Below are positions 15,958 to 25,803 of a DNA stretch of 34,516 nt, piece by piece. The translations under genes and the position numbers were made by a program. This stretch comes from Anaerolineae bacterium. Lineage in GTDB: Bacteria; Chloroflexota; Anaerolineae; JAADDB01. Each line of letters begins with the position of its first letter. The stretch's first letter is position 1. The notes beneath the pieces are model-generated. The model was not told the DNA's origin. It was given only the letters and a program-made list of their open reading frames with translations, and searched no databases. Location of the stretch: positions 1 to 34,516 of the forward strand of contig WFWT01000065.1 of assembly GCA_015490995.1 (NCBI GenBank), read 5' to 3'.

Positions 15958-15983
15958 CAGGGGTGCACATACGTGCACCCCTG
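15958..15983 (+). promoter_or_regulatory. Perfect dyad at the 5' end of the pheT leader
   Basis: Eleven-base perfect inverted repeat CAGGGGTGCAC / GTGCACCCCTG with a four-base loop (ATAC), followed by TTTG. It sits within a few bases of the predicted pheT start point. As DNA it is placed like a repressor operator. As RNA it would form a 5'-terminal stem or an early terminator. No T-box sequence or Phe-rich leader peptide accompanies it. Confidence 0.6.
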
Positions 15984-16068
15984 TTTGCCATCTTCGGTGA
16001 ACGGAACGGGGCCATGCCCGCGCGGTCGACGCGTTGGCACGACTATCCAGGAGAGGGAGCAAGCGATC

Positions 16069-18543
16069 ATGCGGGTGCCACTGTCTTGGTTGCGAGAGTT
16101 CGTGGAGATCACCCTGCCACCCGAGGAGCTGGCCGAACGGCTCACCTTGGCAGGCCTAGAGGTTACCCGGCTGGAAGGGGTGGGAGAGTGGTGGGATCCG
16201 GAAAAGATCCGGGTGGGAGAAATCCTTGCGGTGGAAAGACATCCGAACGCCGACCGCCTTGTGTTGGCCACGGTGGATTATGGAGCGGACACGCCTATGA
16301 CGGTGGTGACCGGCGCGCCAAACCTGTTCCCTTACGTGGGGCAGGCGCGCCCCGGCCTTAAGGTGGCCTTCGCGGTGGCTGGTGCCCGTCTCATCGACCC
16401 CTATGATGAACAACGTCGCCTTAAGACCCTTAAACCGGCCAAGATTCGGGGCGTTTCCTCGGCTGGCATGGTGTGCTCCGAACGGGAGTTGGGCCTGTCC
16501 GACGAGCATGAAGGGGTCCTGCTGTTACCCCCGGACGCGCCGGTCGGTGTGCCGTTGGTGGAATACCTAGGGGATGTGATCTTTGAGTTCGACATTACGC
16601 CCAATATGGCCCGCTGTCTGAGCGTCGTGGGAGTTGCACGTGAAGTTCACGCGGTCACCGGTGCGGCATTGCGTGTCTCTCTGCCCACTATGCAGGATGA
16701 AGGAGAGCCCCCTGCAGCCGAGCTGGTGGACGTGGTTATTGAGGACCCGGACCTCTGCCATCGGTATGCCGCGACCATCATCCGCGATGTACGGATAGAC
16801 GTTTCTCCCTTCTGGATGCAACGTCGGCTCCAGATGGTCGGCATGCGTCCCATCAACAACATCGTGGACGTCACCAACTATGTGATGTGGGAATGGGGGC
16901 AACCCCTTCACGCATTTGACTATGACAAGCTGGTGGCTCGGGCGGGCGGCGGTAAACCGACGATTATCGTGCGTCGTGCCCGTCCCGGTGAACGCTTGCG
17001 CACCCTGGACGGTGTGGACCGGGCCCTGGACCCCGACATGCTCCTCATCTGCGACACTCGGGGACCCATTGCCATCGCGGGGGTAATGGGTGGAGAGGAG
17101 ACCGAGGTGACGGCGGAGACGCGTAACGTGTTGCTGGAGTCGGCCAATTTCGAGTACATCAACAACCGACGTACGGCCCAGCGTCTCAAGTTGCCTTCTG
17201 AGGCCAGCCGTCGCTTCTCCCGCGGCATTCCTGAAGAGATGGTACCCGTGGCAGCTCGTCGGGCTTCAGAACTCATCCGGCGTCTCGCCGGGGGACACAT
17301 TGCTCGGGGCATGGTGGATGCTTATCCCGTGCCCCAGGAACGTATTACCATCACTTTACCCACGACCGAGGTGGAGCGCCAGCTCGGCGTGAAGATCCCC
17401 AAAGAGGAGATGATAACCATCCTTCGCCGGTTAGACTTTAACGTGCAGGATAAAGGGGATGTCCTGAGTTGTGAACCACCTTGGCACCGGCTGGACGTCC
17501 GCATTCCGGCAGACGTGGTGGAGGAGATTGCCCGCATCTGGGGATATGACAGGATTCCGGAAACCCTGCTCAGCGACACGTTGCCGCCACAGCATCGTAA
17601 CTGGGAATTGGAAACCCAGGAGCGGGTGCGGGATATCCTGGTAGGGGTTGGGCTACAGGACATCATCGCGTACTCACTGACCAGCCTGGAGAACTGTGCC
17701 AAATTGACTCCTGGTGGCCCACCCCCCGATCCAGAAGATTATGTGCGGTTGGCCAACCCGCTTACCCAGGAACGCAGCGTGATGCGGCGCACGTTGTTGG
17801 TGAGTTTGTTGGAAACGTTGGCCTATAACCAGCGGTTCACCGACCGACAGGCTCTCTTTGAAATCGGACGGGTATATCTCCCACGTCCGGATCAGGAACG
17901 GCCCGATGAGCCTACCCGCATTGGTATCGCGTTAATGGGACCTCGCCAGCTGGAAAGCGTCTGGGGCGCGGATACCCAACCGATGGATTATTACGATTTG
18001 AAAGGCATTATCGAAGTTCTGTGTACTCATATGCACCTGTCCGAGATCACCTTTGAACATCTTACCGACCATCCCACCTTCGGCCCCCGGGCTGCACGGG
18101 TGATCCTTGATGGTCGCCCCATCGGGGTGTTGGGAGAAGTCCATCCTCAGGTGCGAGAAGCCTTTGATCTGCCTCGGGTGCCGGTGTGCCTGGCAGAGCT
18201 GGAATTGGCTCCCTTTATCACCGCGTATCGGCGTGGCCATCGCATTACCCCCATTTCGCCCCACCCACCGGTGAAGGAGGACCTGGCGGTCATTGTGGAC
18301 GAGCAGGTTCCCGCAGCCCAGGTGGCCTCGGTCATCCGCCGAGCAGGGGGACCGTTGGTGGTTCACGTGGCCCTCTTTGACTTGTACCGGGGACCTAACA
18401 TCCCACAGGGCAAGAAGAGCTTGGCCTTCCACATTACTTACCAGGCTCTGGAGCGCACGCTTAAGGACGAGGAGGTAGCCCGTATTCGGCGACGCATTAT
18501 TCGCGCGTTGGAACAAGAATTAGGTGCTCAACTGCGCACATGA
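16069..18543 (+). CDS. pheT: Phenylalanine--tRNA ligase beta subunit
   Basis: Beta subunit of the (alpha-beta)2 enzyme that charges tRNA-Phe. The 824-aa protein shows the usual order: N-terminal coiled/OB region MRVPLSWLREFVEI, tRNA-binding OB domain (about 42-155), B3/B4 editing domain (about 210-390, PINNIVDVTNYVMWEWGQPLH), B5 (about 405-475), the catalytic-like core (HRNWELETQERVRDILVGVG) and the C-terminal FDX-ACB anticodon-binding domain (about 730-824, ISPHPPVKEDLAVIVDE). The start at 16069 has AGGGAG nine bases upstream and fits the family N-terminus; the frame is open upstream. pheS, normally just upstream, is absent from the window. It converges on the PrcB-domain gene. Confidence 0.96.
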   Translation: MRVPLSWLREFVEITLPPEELAERLTLAGLEVTRLEGVGEWWDPEKIRVGEILAVERHPNADRLVLATVDYGADTPMTVVTGAPNLFPYVGQARPGLKVAFAVAGARLIDPYDEQRRLKTLKPAKIRGVSSAGMVCSERELGLSDEHEGVLLLPPDAPVGVPLVEYLGDVIFEFDITPNMARCLSVVGVAREVHAVTGAALRVSLPTMQDEGEPPAAELVDVVIEDPDLCHRYAATIIRDVRIDVSPFWMQRRLQMVGMRPINNIVDVTNYVMWEWGQPLHAFDYDKLVARAGGGKPTIIVRRARPGERLRTLDGVDRALDPDMLLICDTRGPIAIAGVMGGEETEVTAETRNVLLESANFEYINNRRTAQRLKLPSEASRRFSRGIPEEMVPVAARRASELIRRLAGGHIARGMVDAYPVPQERITITLPTTEVERQLGVKIPKEEMITILRRLDFNVQDKGDVLSCEPPWHRLDVRIPADVVEEIARIWGYDRIPETLLSDTLPPQHRNWELETQERVRDILVGVGLQDIIAYSLTSLENCAKLTPGGPPPDPEDYVRLANPLTQERSVMRRTLLVSLLETLAYNQRFTDRQALFEIGRVYLPRPDQERPDEPTRIGIALMGPRQLESVWGADTQPMDYYDLKGIIEVLCTHMHLSEITFEHLTDHPTFGPRAARVILDGRPIGVLGEVHPQVREAFDLPRVPVCLAELELAPFITAYRRGHRITPISPHPPVKEDLAVIVDEQVPAAQVASVIRRAGGPLVVHVALFDLYRGPNIPQGKKSLAFHITYQALERTLKDEEVARIRRRIIRALEQELGAQLRT

Positions 18544-18566
18544 CGCGGGCGTCTCACGGCGCATTT

Positions 18567-18605
18567 GGCCGGGGGAGGACATGTCGCCGTAATGTGCTCC
18601 CGGCC
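18567..18605. terminator. Two-way terminator between pheT and the PrcB-domain gene
   Basis: Inverted repeat with a 7-bp GGCCGGG / CCCGGCC base, a small bulge, then AG and ACAT / ATGT pairing and a loop of about nine bases. It lies between converging genes. There is no T-run. Confidence 0.55.
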
Positions 18606-18614
18606 TGATTCCCC

Positions 18615-19274
18615 TTACTCCGTGGTCTTGTCCGTGATGGGCCCTGTAGGGGTGGCCACGTATACACCGTCGGACGTGAGAGACGGTACCTGCACGGACC
18701 AGCGCCCCGACGGCGCCAGGAAGTGCACCGTGAACGGCCCCGACGGCAGCATGTCCCGGGCCAAGAGTCCCAAGTAATACGGCGTTGTCAAAACTTGGAT
18801 GACCATCTCCCCAGGGGCAGGCGCTTCCTCTTCAACGCGCGCGATGACCACATCCCCCCGTACCCGAACCTGGCGCACCGCGATGCGGTAGCCGCCGGTG
18901 CGCTTTTGGCCCATCACCGCAACCACCACCACGTACGAGTTCCAGTCTATTTCGGGCCAGAGCTCCGGTTGGCTCCTGTGCTGACGTAAAAATGTGCGCC
19001 ATCCCTCGGGTCCTGTGATGAGGGCAAAGAGAGGGCCCCGTTCGGATGGCCACTGGGTCCCGACTTTCAAGGTTTTGATCGGCACTCGTACCTCCTGTGC
19101 GGGCGGTGGTACCTCCGGTGTGGGTTGGGTGGCTTCAGTCTCAGGCAGGCGGGCAACAGGTGTTGTCATCACCGGCGTGTCCTGTGGGACGTTGGGCCCT
19201 GTTGCCGGCGTGACGACGCACCCCACCAGGAGCCACATTGCCCACAACCCGTGAATCCACCGACGCCATTTCAT
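18615..19274 (-). CDS. Lipoprotein with PrcB C-terminal-like domain
   Basis: Secreted lipoprotein of 219 aa. A signal peptide ends in the lipobox LVGC (C19), followed by a Thr/Pro-rich tether to about residue 65. The rest resembles the PrcB C-terminal domain first described in the Treponema dentilisin protease complex, with the TGGYRIAVRQV strand (about 127-137), a central EEEAPAPGEMVIQVLTTPYY segment and a short conserved end. Such domains are usually assembly or maturation partners of subtilases, but no protease gene is adjacent here. It is divergent from the STAND gene; the two may share overlapping -10 elements. Function is uncertain. Confidence 0.65.
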   Translation of the reverse strand: MKWRRWIHGLWAMWLLVGCVVTPATGPNVPQDTPVMTTPVARLPETEATQPTPEVPPPAQEVRVPIKTLKVGTQWPSERGPLFALITGPEGWRTFLRQHRSQPELWPEIDWNSYVVVVAVMGQKRTGGYRIAVRQVRVRGDVVIARVEEEAPAPGEMVIQVLTTPYYLGLLARDMLPSGPFTVHFLAPSGRWSVQVPSLTSDGVYVATPTGPITDKTTE

Positions 19275-19355
19275 CGTGCTCTTTCCCTTCTCTATCCTGC
19301 CACATCGCGAACAGGTTCACCGTTCATCGCGAAGACGTATGAGGCAGGTGCCCAG

Positions 19356-19384
19356 TTCCCTAACTCCTTCAATCCGGGTATAAT
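19356..19384 (+). promoter_or_regulatory. Promoter of the STAND-TPR gene, possibly bidirectional
   Basis: Perfect TATAAT at 19379-19384 with a weak TTCCCT (3/6) 17 bp upstream. Read on the other strand, the same AT patch gives TATTAT with a weak TTATCT 17 bp away, facing the PrcB-domain gene. Overlapping divergent promoters would couple the two genes' expression. Confidence 0.45.
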
Positions 19385-19515
19385 ATCTCTGGCACACCGG
19401 ACAGATAACCTGTATGGTCCTTCCCCGACACCGGAGCTACAGCCGTTAGATTGTAGCACCACCCACTTGGCCACGGGGGTCTGTGCTCTTGAACAGGCAA
19501 GGCAGACGACATCGC

Positions 19516-19520
19516 AGGAG
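19516..19520 (+). promoter_or_regulatory. Ribosome binding site of the STAND-TPR gene
   Basis: AGGAG six bases before the ATG at 19527. It places the start 134 codons inside the open frame and after the predicted promoter. Confidence 0.75.
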
Positions 19521-19526
19521 CTTGTG

Positions 19527-22439
19527 ATGCCGGCCGAACAACCGACGAGCCTGCAAGATATCATTGCTCGGCGCCGGGAAGAGGAGTTCGTGGGCCGAGA
19601 AGAGCCCCTCTCCCGGTTTCGTGATAACCTGTACCTCCCGGTGGATGATCCTCGCCGTCGTTTCGTGTGGAACGTGCACGGTCCTGCCGGTGTGGGCAAG
19701 ACATGGCTCCTGGCCCGTATGCGCCAAATCGCGGAGGCAGAAGAGGCGTACACCGCGTGGAGTGATGAAGACCACAGTGACATGCCCTCTGTGCTTGGTG
19801 CGCTCGCGGCTCAACTGGGCCAACAAGGCCTTTCCTTGAAGGCCTTTGAGGAACGATACCGCACGTACCGGCAACAGCGCAAGGAGCTGGAAGCAGATCC
19901 GGAAGCTCCCCAAGGATTGCCGTTCTTCCTCGGGCAAATCCTCGCCCGCGCGGGAATGCGCCTGGCCCGCCAGGTCCCCATCGGCGGCGCGCTGGTAGAG
20001 CTGGTGGATGAAGAGCAAGTTGCCGAGCAGATGGGCGAGTGGCTTGCTTACCTTGGTCAACGGTTGACTAACAAGGACGAAGTGCAACTCATGTTGGAGC
20101 CGGTGGCCACCCTCACGCCCCTTTTCCTGGCGGACCTTCGGAAACGGCTGCGTAAGCGTCAACTGGTCCTCTTTTTCGACGCGTTCGAGCGCACCGGTGT
20201 TTTCTTGGAACCCTGGCTTCTATCCCTGCTGGAAGGACGGTTTGGAGACGTACCTGCTCACGTCATTTTCGTCATCGGCGGCCGCGAACCTTTGGACCCT
20301 AGCCGTTGGACCGCGTACGAACAGCTGATCCACCGGGTGCGCCTGAGCCCTTTCACCGAAGAGGAGTTACGCACGTACCTGGAGCGGAAAGGCATCACCG
20401 ATCCTCAGGCCATGAACGTTGTTCGGCGCCTGACCGGAGGGCTGCCTTTGCTGGTCGCTACCGTAACCGCCGGTCCCTCCCCTGAGGCCACCCAGTTCAC
20501 CGAAACCAGCGAGACGGCGGTGGCTCACTTCCTCAAGTGGGCTCCTGATGCCACCGCCCGAACGGTAGCCGTTAACGCCGCGTTGCCCCGTCAACTCAAC
20601 CGCGACATTTTCCAGATTGTGGCAGGAGAGGGGGCCGATGACCGATTTGAATGGCTGATCCAGCTTCCCTTTGTGGAGGAGACCCCCCACGGTTGGGTGT
20701 ACCACGATTTGGTGCGATACCAGCTGGTACGGCACAAACGTCGCGAGTCACCCGACACGTGGCGCTCGTTGCACGAGCGCCTGGCGCGCTATTACGAAGA
20801 GCAACAACAGCGCCAACGCGTGCGCAAGGGTAGTCCGTGGGACCATGCCCCCTGGGTAAGCGCCACTCTGGAACGGTTGTATCACCGTCTTTGTGCGGAG
20901 CCGTTGGCTACTCTGCCTGACGCGCTCAACGACTTTATGGCCGCGTTACACCATCATCCGACCCTCGCTCGCCGCTGGGCGGAAACCATCCGTCAGAGCG
21001 GGGACGATGCAGGTGTGGAGGACGTTCGTCGTTGGGGGAAACGCTTGCTTTTGGCGCTCACCCGCAGCGGAGAGGAAGGCCATCGGGCGACCGTTGAAGC
21101 CTTCACCGCCCTGATTGAAAGCCCCCATCTGGCCCGACGTTGGTTGGGGTTGGCGTACCTGCACCGTGGGCTGGCTCACCTGGCCCTGCGAGACTATGAC
21201 ACCGCACTTACCGATCTCAGCGCGGCCATCCGACGTTTGCCACGTGATCCACGACCGTGGGTGTACCGGGGAGAAGTGCACCTGCAGCGCGGGGATTACC
21301 GGAAGGCCCTCGTCGATTTTTCCCGCGCTCTGGAAAATGATCCGCAACACGTGCGGGCCTGGCAACGGCGGGCAGTGGTCCACTTACACCTGGGACGTCG
21401 GCGTCAAGCCCTGGCCGACGTGAACCGAGCGCTGCGCCTGCGACCCGACCACGCAGCCGCCTATGTTACCCGGGGTGAAATTTATCGCTTGCAAAACAAC
21501 CTGACACGGGCCTTGGCCGACTTTGAGCAGGCTTTAGCCCTTAACCCCGATGACCCGGAAGCGCTTTCACGGCGGGGATACATTTTTCTCCAACAGGGAC
21601 GGCTTCAAGATGCCGTTGCGGATTTCAATCAGGCCCTACGTCTGCGGCCGGATAACACCTGGACCTTAGCCTGGCGGGGGGAAACGTATCGGTTATTGGG
21701 ATATTACCTGGCCGCCCTCTCCGACTTCACCCGAGTGCTCCAACAAGAACCCAACAACGCGTGGGTGCTGGCTTCTCGCGGAGAGTTATATCGCACCATG
21801 GGGGAATTCGAGAAAGCCCTTGCGGACCTGGACGAGGCGGTGCGTTTGAACCCCAATGACCTATGGGCACGGGCGTGTCGGGGGGTTACCCTCATTCACC
21901 TGCAACGTCCTCGGGAAGCCTTAAAAGACCTTTCCTATGTCCTGGAAAAGGATCCTCGCGATCCGTGGACGTTGGCCCATCGGGCCGAGGCTTATCGTCG
22001 GCTGCGCCAGCTGACCGCTGCCTTGCGCGATATCACCCGAGCCATTCGCCTGGCCCCGGAGGAGGACTGGTATTATTACGTGCGCGCGCTGGTGTACCTC
22101 AGTTACAGCAAGCGCAAGGTGACGAAGGCCCGCCGTGATTTGGAGAAGGCCATCGCCATCGCCGAACGGCGACGTCAGTCCCATCCTGAGGACTGGGCCA
22201 ATCTGTTGAATCTGGCCCTTTATCACCTGGCTCAGGGGAACGAAGCAACGGCGAAGACGTTGTACGAGGACGCACTGCGCAGCGGCGCAACGGTACATCA
22301 CGTCCGTGCTGCCCTGGATGATGTGCGCACGTTGGCCGCTACTGTCCAGGATCTGTTACAAACTGAGAGCATCGAGCGATTGCACGAGGAACGCCTGGGC
22401 GCCATCGCCCCTTCTATCCCTTCTTCGACGGTTGAATAA
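19527..22439 (+). CDS. STAND-type NTPase with C-terminal TPR array
   Basis: Large signalling-type ATPase of 970 aa. The NTPase module has Walker A HGPAGVGKTW (G52-T59), Walker B LVLFFDAFE (D218), a sensor-like FVIGGREPLD and the LTGGLPLLVA motif (about 300-310) common to NACHT/NB-ARC-like STAND proteins. A winged-helix-like and linker region follows (about 340-535). From about 540 to 930 are ten or eleven TPRs of exact 34-residue period, most starting with W, with internal AL.DF..AL..P signatures. There is no membrane segment and no N-terminal effector domain; the protein starts almost directly with the NTPase. STAND proteins act as switches in regulation, cell death or phage defence. Which applies is unknown, and no effector gene is adjacent. 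Confidence 0.85.
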   Translation: MPAEQPTSLQDIIARRREEEFVGREEPLSRFRDNLYLPVDDPRRRFVWNVHGPAGVGKTWLLARMRQIAEAEEAYTAWSDEDHSDMPSVLGALAAQLGQQGLSLKAFEERYRTYRQQRKELEADPEAPQGLPFFLGQILARAGMRLARQVPIGGALVELVDEEQVAEQMGEWLAYLGQRLTNKDEVQLMLEPVATLTPLFLADLRKRLRKRQLVLFFDAFERTGVFLEPWLLSLLEGRFGDVPAHVIFVIGGREPLDPSRWTAYEQLIHRVRLSPFTEEELRTYLERKGITDPQAMNVVRRLTGGLPLLVATVTAGPSPEATQFTETSETAVAHFLKWAPDATARTVAVNAALPRQLNRDIFQIVAGEGADDRFEWLIQLPFVEETPHGWVYHDLVRYQLVRHKRRESPDTWRSLHERLARYYEEQQQRQRVRKGSPWDHAPWVSATLERLYHRLCAEPLATLPDALNDFMAALHHHPTLARRWAETIRQSGDDAGVEDVRRWGKRLLLALTRSGEEGHRATVEAFTALIESPHLARRWLGLAYLHRGLAHLALRDYDTALTDLSAAIRRLPRDPRPWVYRGEVHLQRGDYRKALVDFSRALENDPQHVRAWQRRAVVHLHLGRRRQALADVNRALRLRPDHAAAYVTRGEIYRLQNNLTRALADFEQALALNPDDPEALSRRGYIFLQQGRLQDAVADFNQALRLRPDNTWTLAWRGETYRLLGYYLAALSDFTRVLQQEPNNAWVLASRGELYRTMGEFEKALADLDEAVRLNPNDLWARACRGVTLIHLQRPREALKDLSYVLEKDPRDPWTLAHRAEAYRRLRQLTAALRDITRAIRLAPEEDWYYYVRALVYLSYSKRKVTKARRDLEKAIAIAERRRQSHPEDWANLLNLALYHLAQGNEATAKTLYEDALRSGATVHHVRAALDDVRTLAATVQDLLQTESIERLHEERLGAIAPSIPSSTVE
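21130..22330 (+). repeat. Tandem TPR-coding repeats (102-nt period)
   Basis: Ten to eleven consecutive 34-codon units encode helix-turn-helix TPRs. The amino-acid pattern W..A.RGE.Y...G....AL.DF..AL...P recurs strictly. Nucleotide identity between units is low, so the array is old rather than recently expanded. Confidence 0.8.
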
Positions 22440-22480
22440 GCCCCTTCGGCGGAATGCCCCTTGCCTGTTCAGGAGAAAGG

Positions 22481-22507
22481 GCGGGCAGGAAAGTGTCTCC
22501 TGCCCGC
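22481..22507. terminator. Two-way terminator between STAND gene and mdh
   Basis: Perfect 10-bp inverted repeat GCGGGCAGGA / TCCTGCCCGC with a seven-base loop, between converging genes and eight bases past the mdh stop. There is no T-run. Confidence 0.7.
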
Positions 22508-22514
22508 AGGGTAG

Positions 22515-23495
<981 letters not shown>

Positions 23496-24431
23496 TCAGG
23501 AACCGGTCACCGTCGACAGAACGGTGGTGGGTGTTACCTCTGTCGTGGAAGGAAGGACACCGTCCGCCGTTAACACGGGCACCAGTGCGGCAATGGCTAC
23601 CTCCAGCATGTCCGGGGTGGGTTCACGGGTTGTTAATCGTTGCAGCCAAAGGCCGGGTACGACCAGCCACCGCCACCACCAACGGTGTCCCCGCGCCGCG
23701 CTAAAGCGGATCAGCTCATAGGCCACCATGGCGACCACGGGGATCAAAATGACCCGGGAGAGCAGGTGCAAGAAGATGTTGTCGAAGTTAAAGGGGGCGA
23801 ACAGGATAACAGAAGCCAGCAAAACGAAGAGCAGAAAACTGGTGCCACAGCGTACGTGCTCCCGGCTGAAGCGGGCCACGCTTTCCGGCGTCAGGGGAGC
23901 GCCGGCTTCCCATGCGTTGATGGTCTTGTGTTCCGCGCCGTGGTAAGCAAACACCCGTGCAATGTCCTGAGAGCGACCGATCACCCAGAGGTACGCGAGA
24001 AAGAGCACCAGGCGAAACAGTCCCTCCACCAGGCTCACAGCCAGGGAGGAGGCTAACCATTCTTCCAGCCATTTAGCCGCGTACGAGGGCAACAGGAAGA
24101 AGAGGCCAATCCCCAGGGCCAGGGAAACGGCCAGCGTGCCCCATGCGGCCGGTCCCTCGAAGCCACCTACTTCCTCATCGTCCTCTGCCATGGCCACATC
24201 CGCGGACCAGATCAGCGCCTGGGTGCCTAACACCAGCGCGTCCCACAGGGCTGCCAGGCCCCGAAAGAAGGGCCAGCGGGCCCAACGGGCCCGGTATAGT
24301 ACCCCGGTCAGCGGGATGTGGCGCACAACAATGTCACCCTTGGGTGTGCGCACTGCTATGGCGGCCAAGGTACGCCCGCGCATCAACACACCCTCTATCA
24401 CCGCTTGACCGCCATAGTAAAACCGGCTCAT
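23496..24431 (-). CDS. DUF1385 (YqhQ-like) membrane protein
   Basis: Polytopic membrane protein of 311 aa, function not established. The start has the diagnostic YYGGQAVIEGVLMRG (residues 5-19). The middle holds two pairs of membrane helices flanking the invariant FAYHGAEHKTINAWE (about 163-177), and RCGTSFLLFV (about 195-204) follows. The conserved His/Glu residues next to the membrane suggest a catalytic or metal site, which is inference. The ATG at 24431 is chosen because it begins the conserved YGGQAV region and has a GGGGGA eight bases upstream; the frame is open to 24761. Its 30-residue C-terminal tail is Thr/Val-rich. It precedes mdh by 42 nt. Confidence 0.85.
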   Translation of the reverse strand: MSRFYYGGQAVIEGVLMRGRTLAAIAVRTPKGDIVVRHIPLTGVLYRARWARWPFFRGLAALWDALVLGTQALIWSADVAMAEDDEEVGGFEGPAAWGTLAVSLALGIGLFFLLPSYAAKWLEEWLASSLAVSLVEGLFRLVLFLAYLWVIGRSQDIARVFAYHGAEHKTINAWEAGAPLTPESVARFSREHVRCGTSFLLFVLLASVILFAPFNFDNIFLHLLSRVILIPVVAMVAYELIRFSAARGHRWWWRWLVVPGLWLQRLTTREPTPDMLEVAIAALVPVLTADGVLPSTTEVTPTTVLSTVTGS

Positions 24432-24489
24432 TGGCTCTTTCCCCCTTCTCATCGCGCTTCTCAACGGTGTGTTCCTTTCCCCTCGCCCG

Positions 24490-24495
24490 ATTATA
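24490..24495 (-). promoter_or_regulatory. Extended -10 promoter of the DUF1385-mdh unit
   Basis: Minus strand TGCTATAAT: a perfect -10 with the TGn extension. No clear -35 at 17-18 bp. The start near 24483 would leave about 50 nt of leader. The rest of the 203-nt gap after tupC shows nothing recognisable. Confidence 0.6.
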
Positions 24496-24634
24496 GCACA
24501 CCCGGCGACGAAGCGAAGGACCGATGTCGAGATAGAAACACATGTCCTCCGGCGGAAGGGACGAATGCCTCCCGGAAAGGCAAGAGACACAAGGCAAAGG
24601 GCGTTCATGTCGGTGCCGACCACGCGTTCTCCCT

Positions 24635-25738
24635 TTAGGGGGAGGGTAGCAAGTGTACATGGTCCGCGGCCACGTGAAGGATGACCCGTGCCCCCACTCG
24701 GGCGGGACTTGTTTGCCAGTAGACGTAGTCCCATAGCGCGGATAACGTCACGCCACCACAACGCAACCGTACCCGTACCCGTGTGCCCAGGGGCACCACT
24801 TCCTCCACTCGGGCCTCGAAGTCCACGCCGGGAGCCTGGGCACTCATCGACTCATCTGCCAGGCGCACGTGCTCAGGACGCACGCAAACCAAAACCTCCT
24901 GCTTGGGTGCGCGGCGTGTGGACAACAGTTCCGGTCCTTCAGGCAGACAGCGCACTCGCGTGAGGGATGTGGCACGTACCACCTCTGCAGGCAAAATGTT
25001 GTCCGCGCCCACGAAACGGGCTACGTCCACCGACACCGGAGCGGTAAACACCTCCTGCGGGGTACCTATCTGACAGATGCGTCCGGCCAACATCACGGCT
25101 ACCCGGTCACCAAGGGCCAGCGCGTCCTCCCGGTTGTGGGTGATTAGAAAGGTGGTAATGCCCGTAGCTTCCAAGTTACGGCGAACGTCCGGGAGTAGCC
25201 GTTCGCGGGTGGGCTCATCCAGGCCGGAAAAGGGCTCGTCCAAGAAGAGGATATCAGGTTCCAGCACAAAGGCCCGGGCCAGTGCCACTCGTTGCAGTTC
25301 GCCGCGTGATAGCCCCAGTGCTCGCCGTTGGGCCAGGTGATGGACGTGAAAGCGCTGTAACCATTCCATCACCCGTGCCCGAACGGTGGCGCCCCGCATG
25401 CCTCGAAGGTACAGCCCCAATGCGACGTTGTGGTACACCGACAGGTCTAACAGAGGAGGGGGATGTAGCACAACGGCCACCCGCCGGCGATATACGCGCG
25501 CCCGTCGACGGTCCAGCACGTGGCCGCGGTAAACTATCCGTCCTCGGCTGGGCTTTTGGAGGGTTGCCAACACGCGTAACAACGTGGTCTTGCCCGCCCC
25601 GTTGGGGCCGATTAATACCAATCGTTCGCCCTCGTGCAAGGTCAGGTGTGGGATCCAAAGCACGGAAGTTTGGGCATAGGTGACCTCCAGGTCATATGCT
25701 TCCAGAACAGGGGAGGACTCCCGCGCGTCGGCCTTCAT
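24635..25738 (-). CDS. tupC: Tungstate-type ABC transporter ATP-binding protein
   Basis: ATPase of the oxyanion importer encoded with tupA and tupB. The 367 aa contain one nucleotide-binding domain: Walker A GPNGAGKTTL (about 38-47), signature LSRGELQRV (Arg replaces the usual Gly), Walker B ILFLDEPFSGLDEP and the H-loop ITHNRED. An additional C-terminal region of about 120 aa forms a TOBE-like oxyanion-binding or regulatory domain of the ModC/PotA kind (VCVRPEHVRLADE onward). Its stop lies in the small dyad CTCCCTTTAGGGGGAG. It follows tupB after 65 nt; the Shine-Dalgarno is weak (GAGGTGA, distant). Tungstate specificity is inferred from TupA; molybdate is the alternative. Confidence 0.85.
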   Translation of the reverse strand: MKADARESSPVLEAYDLEVTYAQTSVLWIPHLTLHEGERLVLIGPNGAGKTTLLRVLATLQKPSRGRIVYRGHVLDRRRARVYRRRVAVVLHPPPLLDLSVYHNVALGLYLRGMRGATVRARVMEWLQRFHVHHLAQRRALGLSRGELQRVALARAFVLEPDILFLDEPFSGLDEPTRERLLPDVRRNLEATGITTFLITHNREDALALGDRVAVMLAGRICQIGTPQEVFTAPVSVDVARFVGADNILPAEVVRATSLTRVRCLPEGPELLSTRRAPKQEVLVCVRPEHVRLADESMSAQAPGVDFEARVEEVVPLGTRVRVRLRCGGVTLSALWDYVYWQTSPARVGARVILHVAADHVHLLPSP

Positions 25739-25803
25739 AATGACCGGTCACCTCGCTCTCGCGGATGGCGCGCCATGAAGAGCCACCGCACAGGCTTGGC
25801 CTG

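Noticed and set aside
15655-16068. T-box riboswitch or Phe attenuator upstream of pheT
   Set aside because: No AGGGTGG-type antiterminator sequence and no Phe-rich short frame were found; only the dyads are reported.
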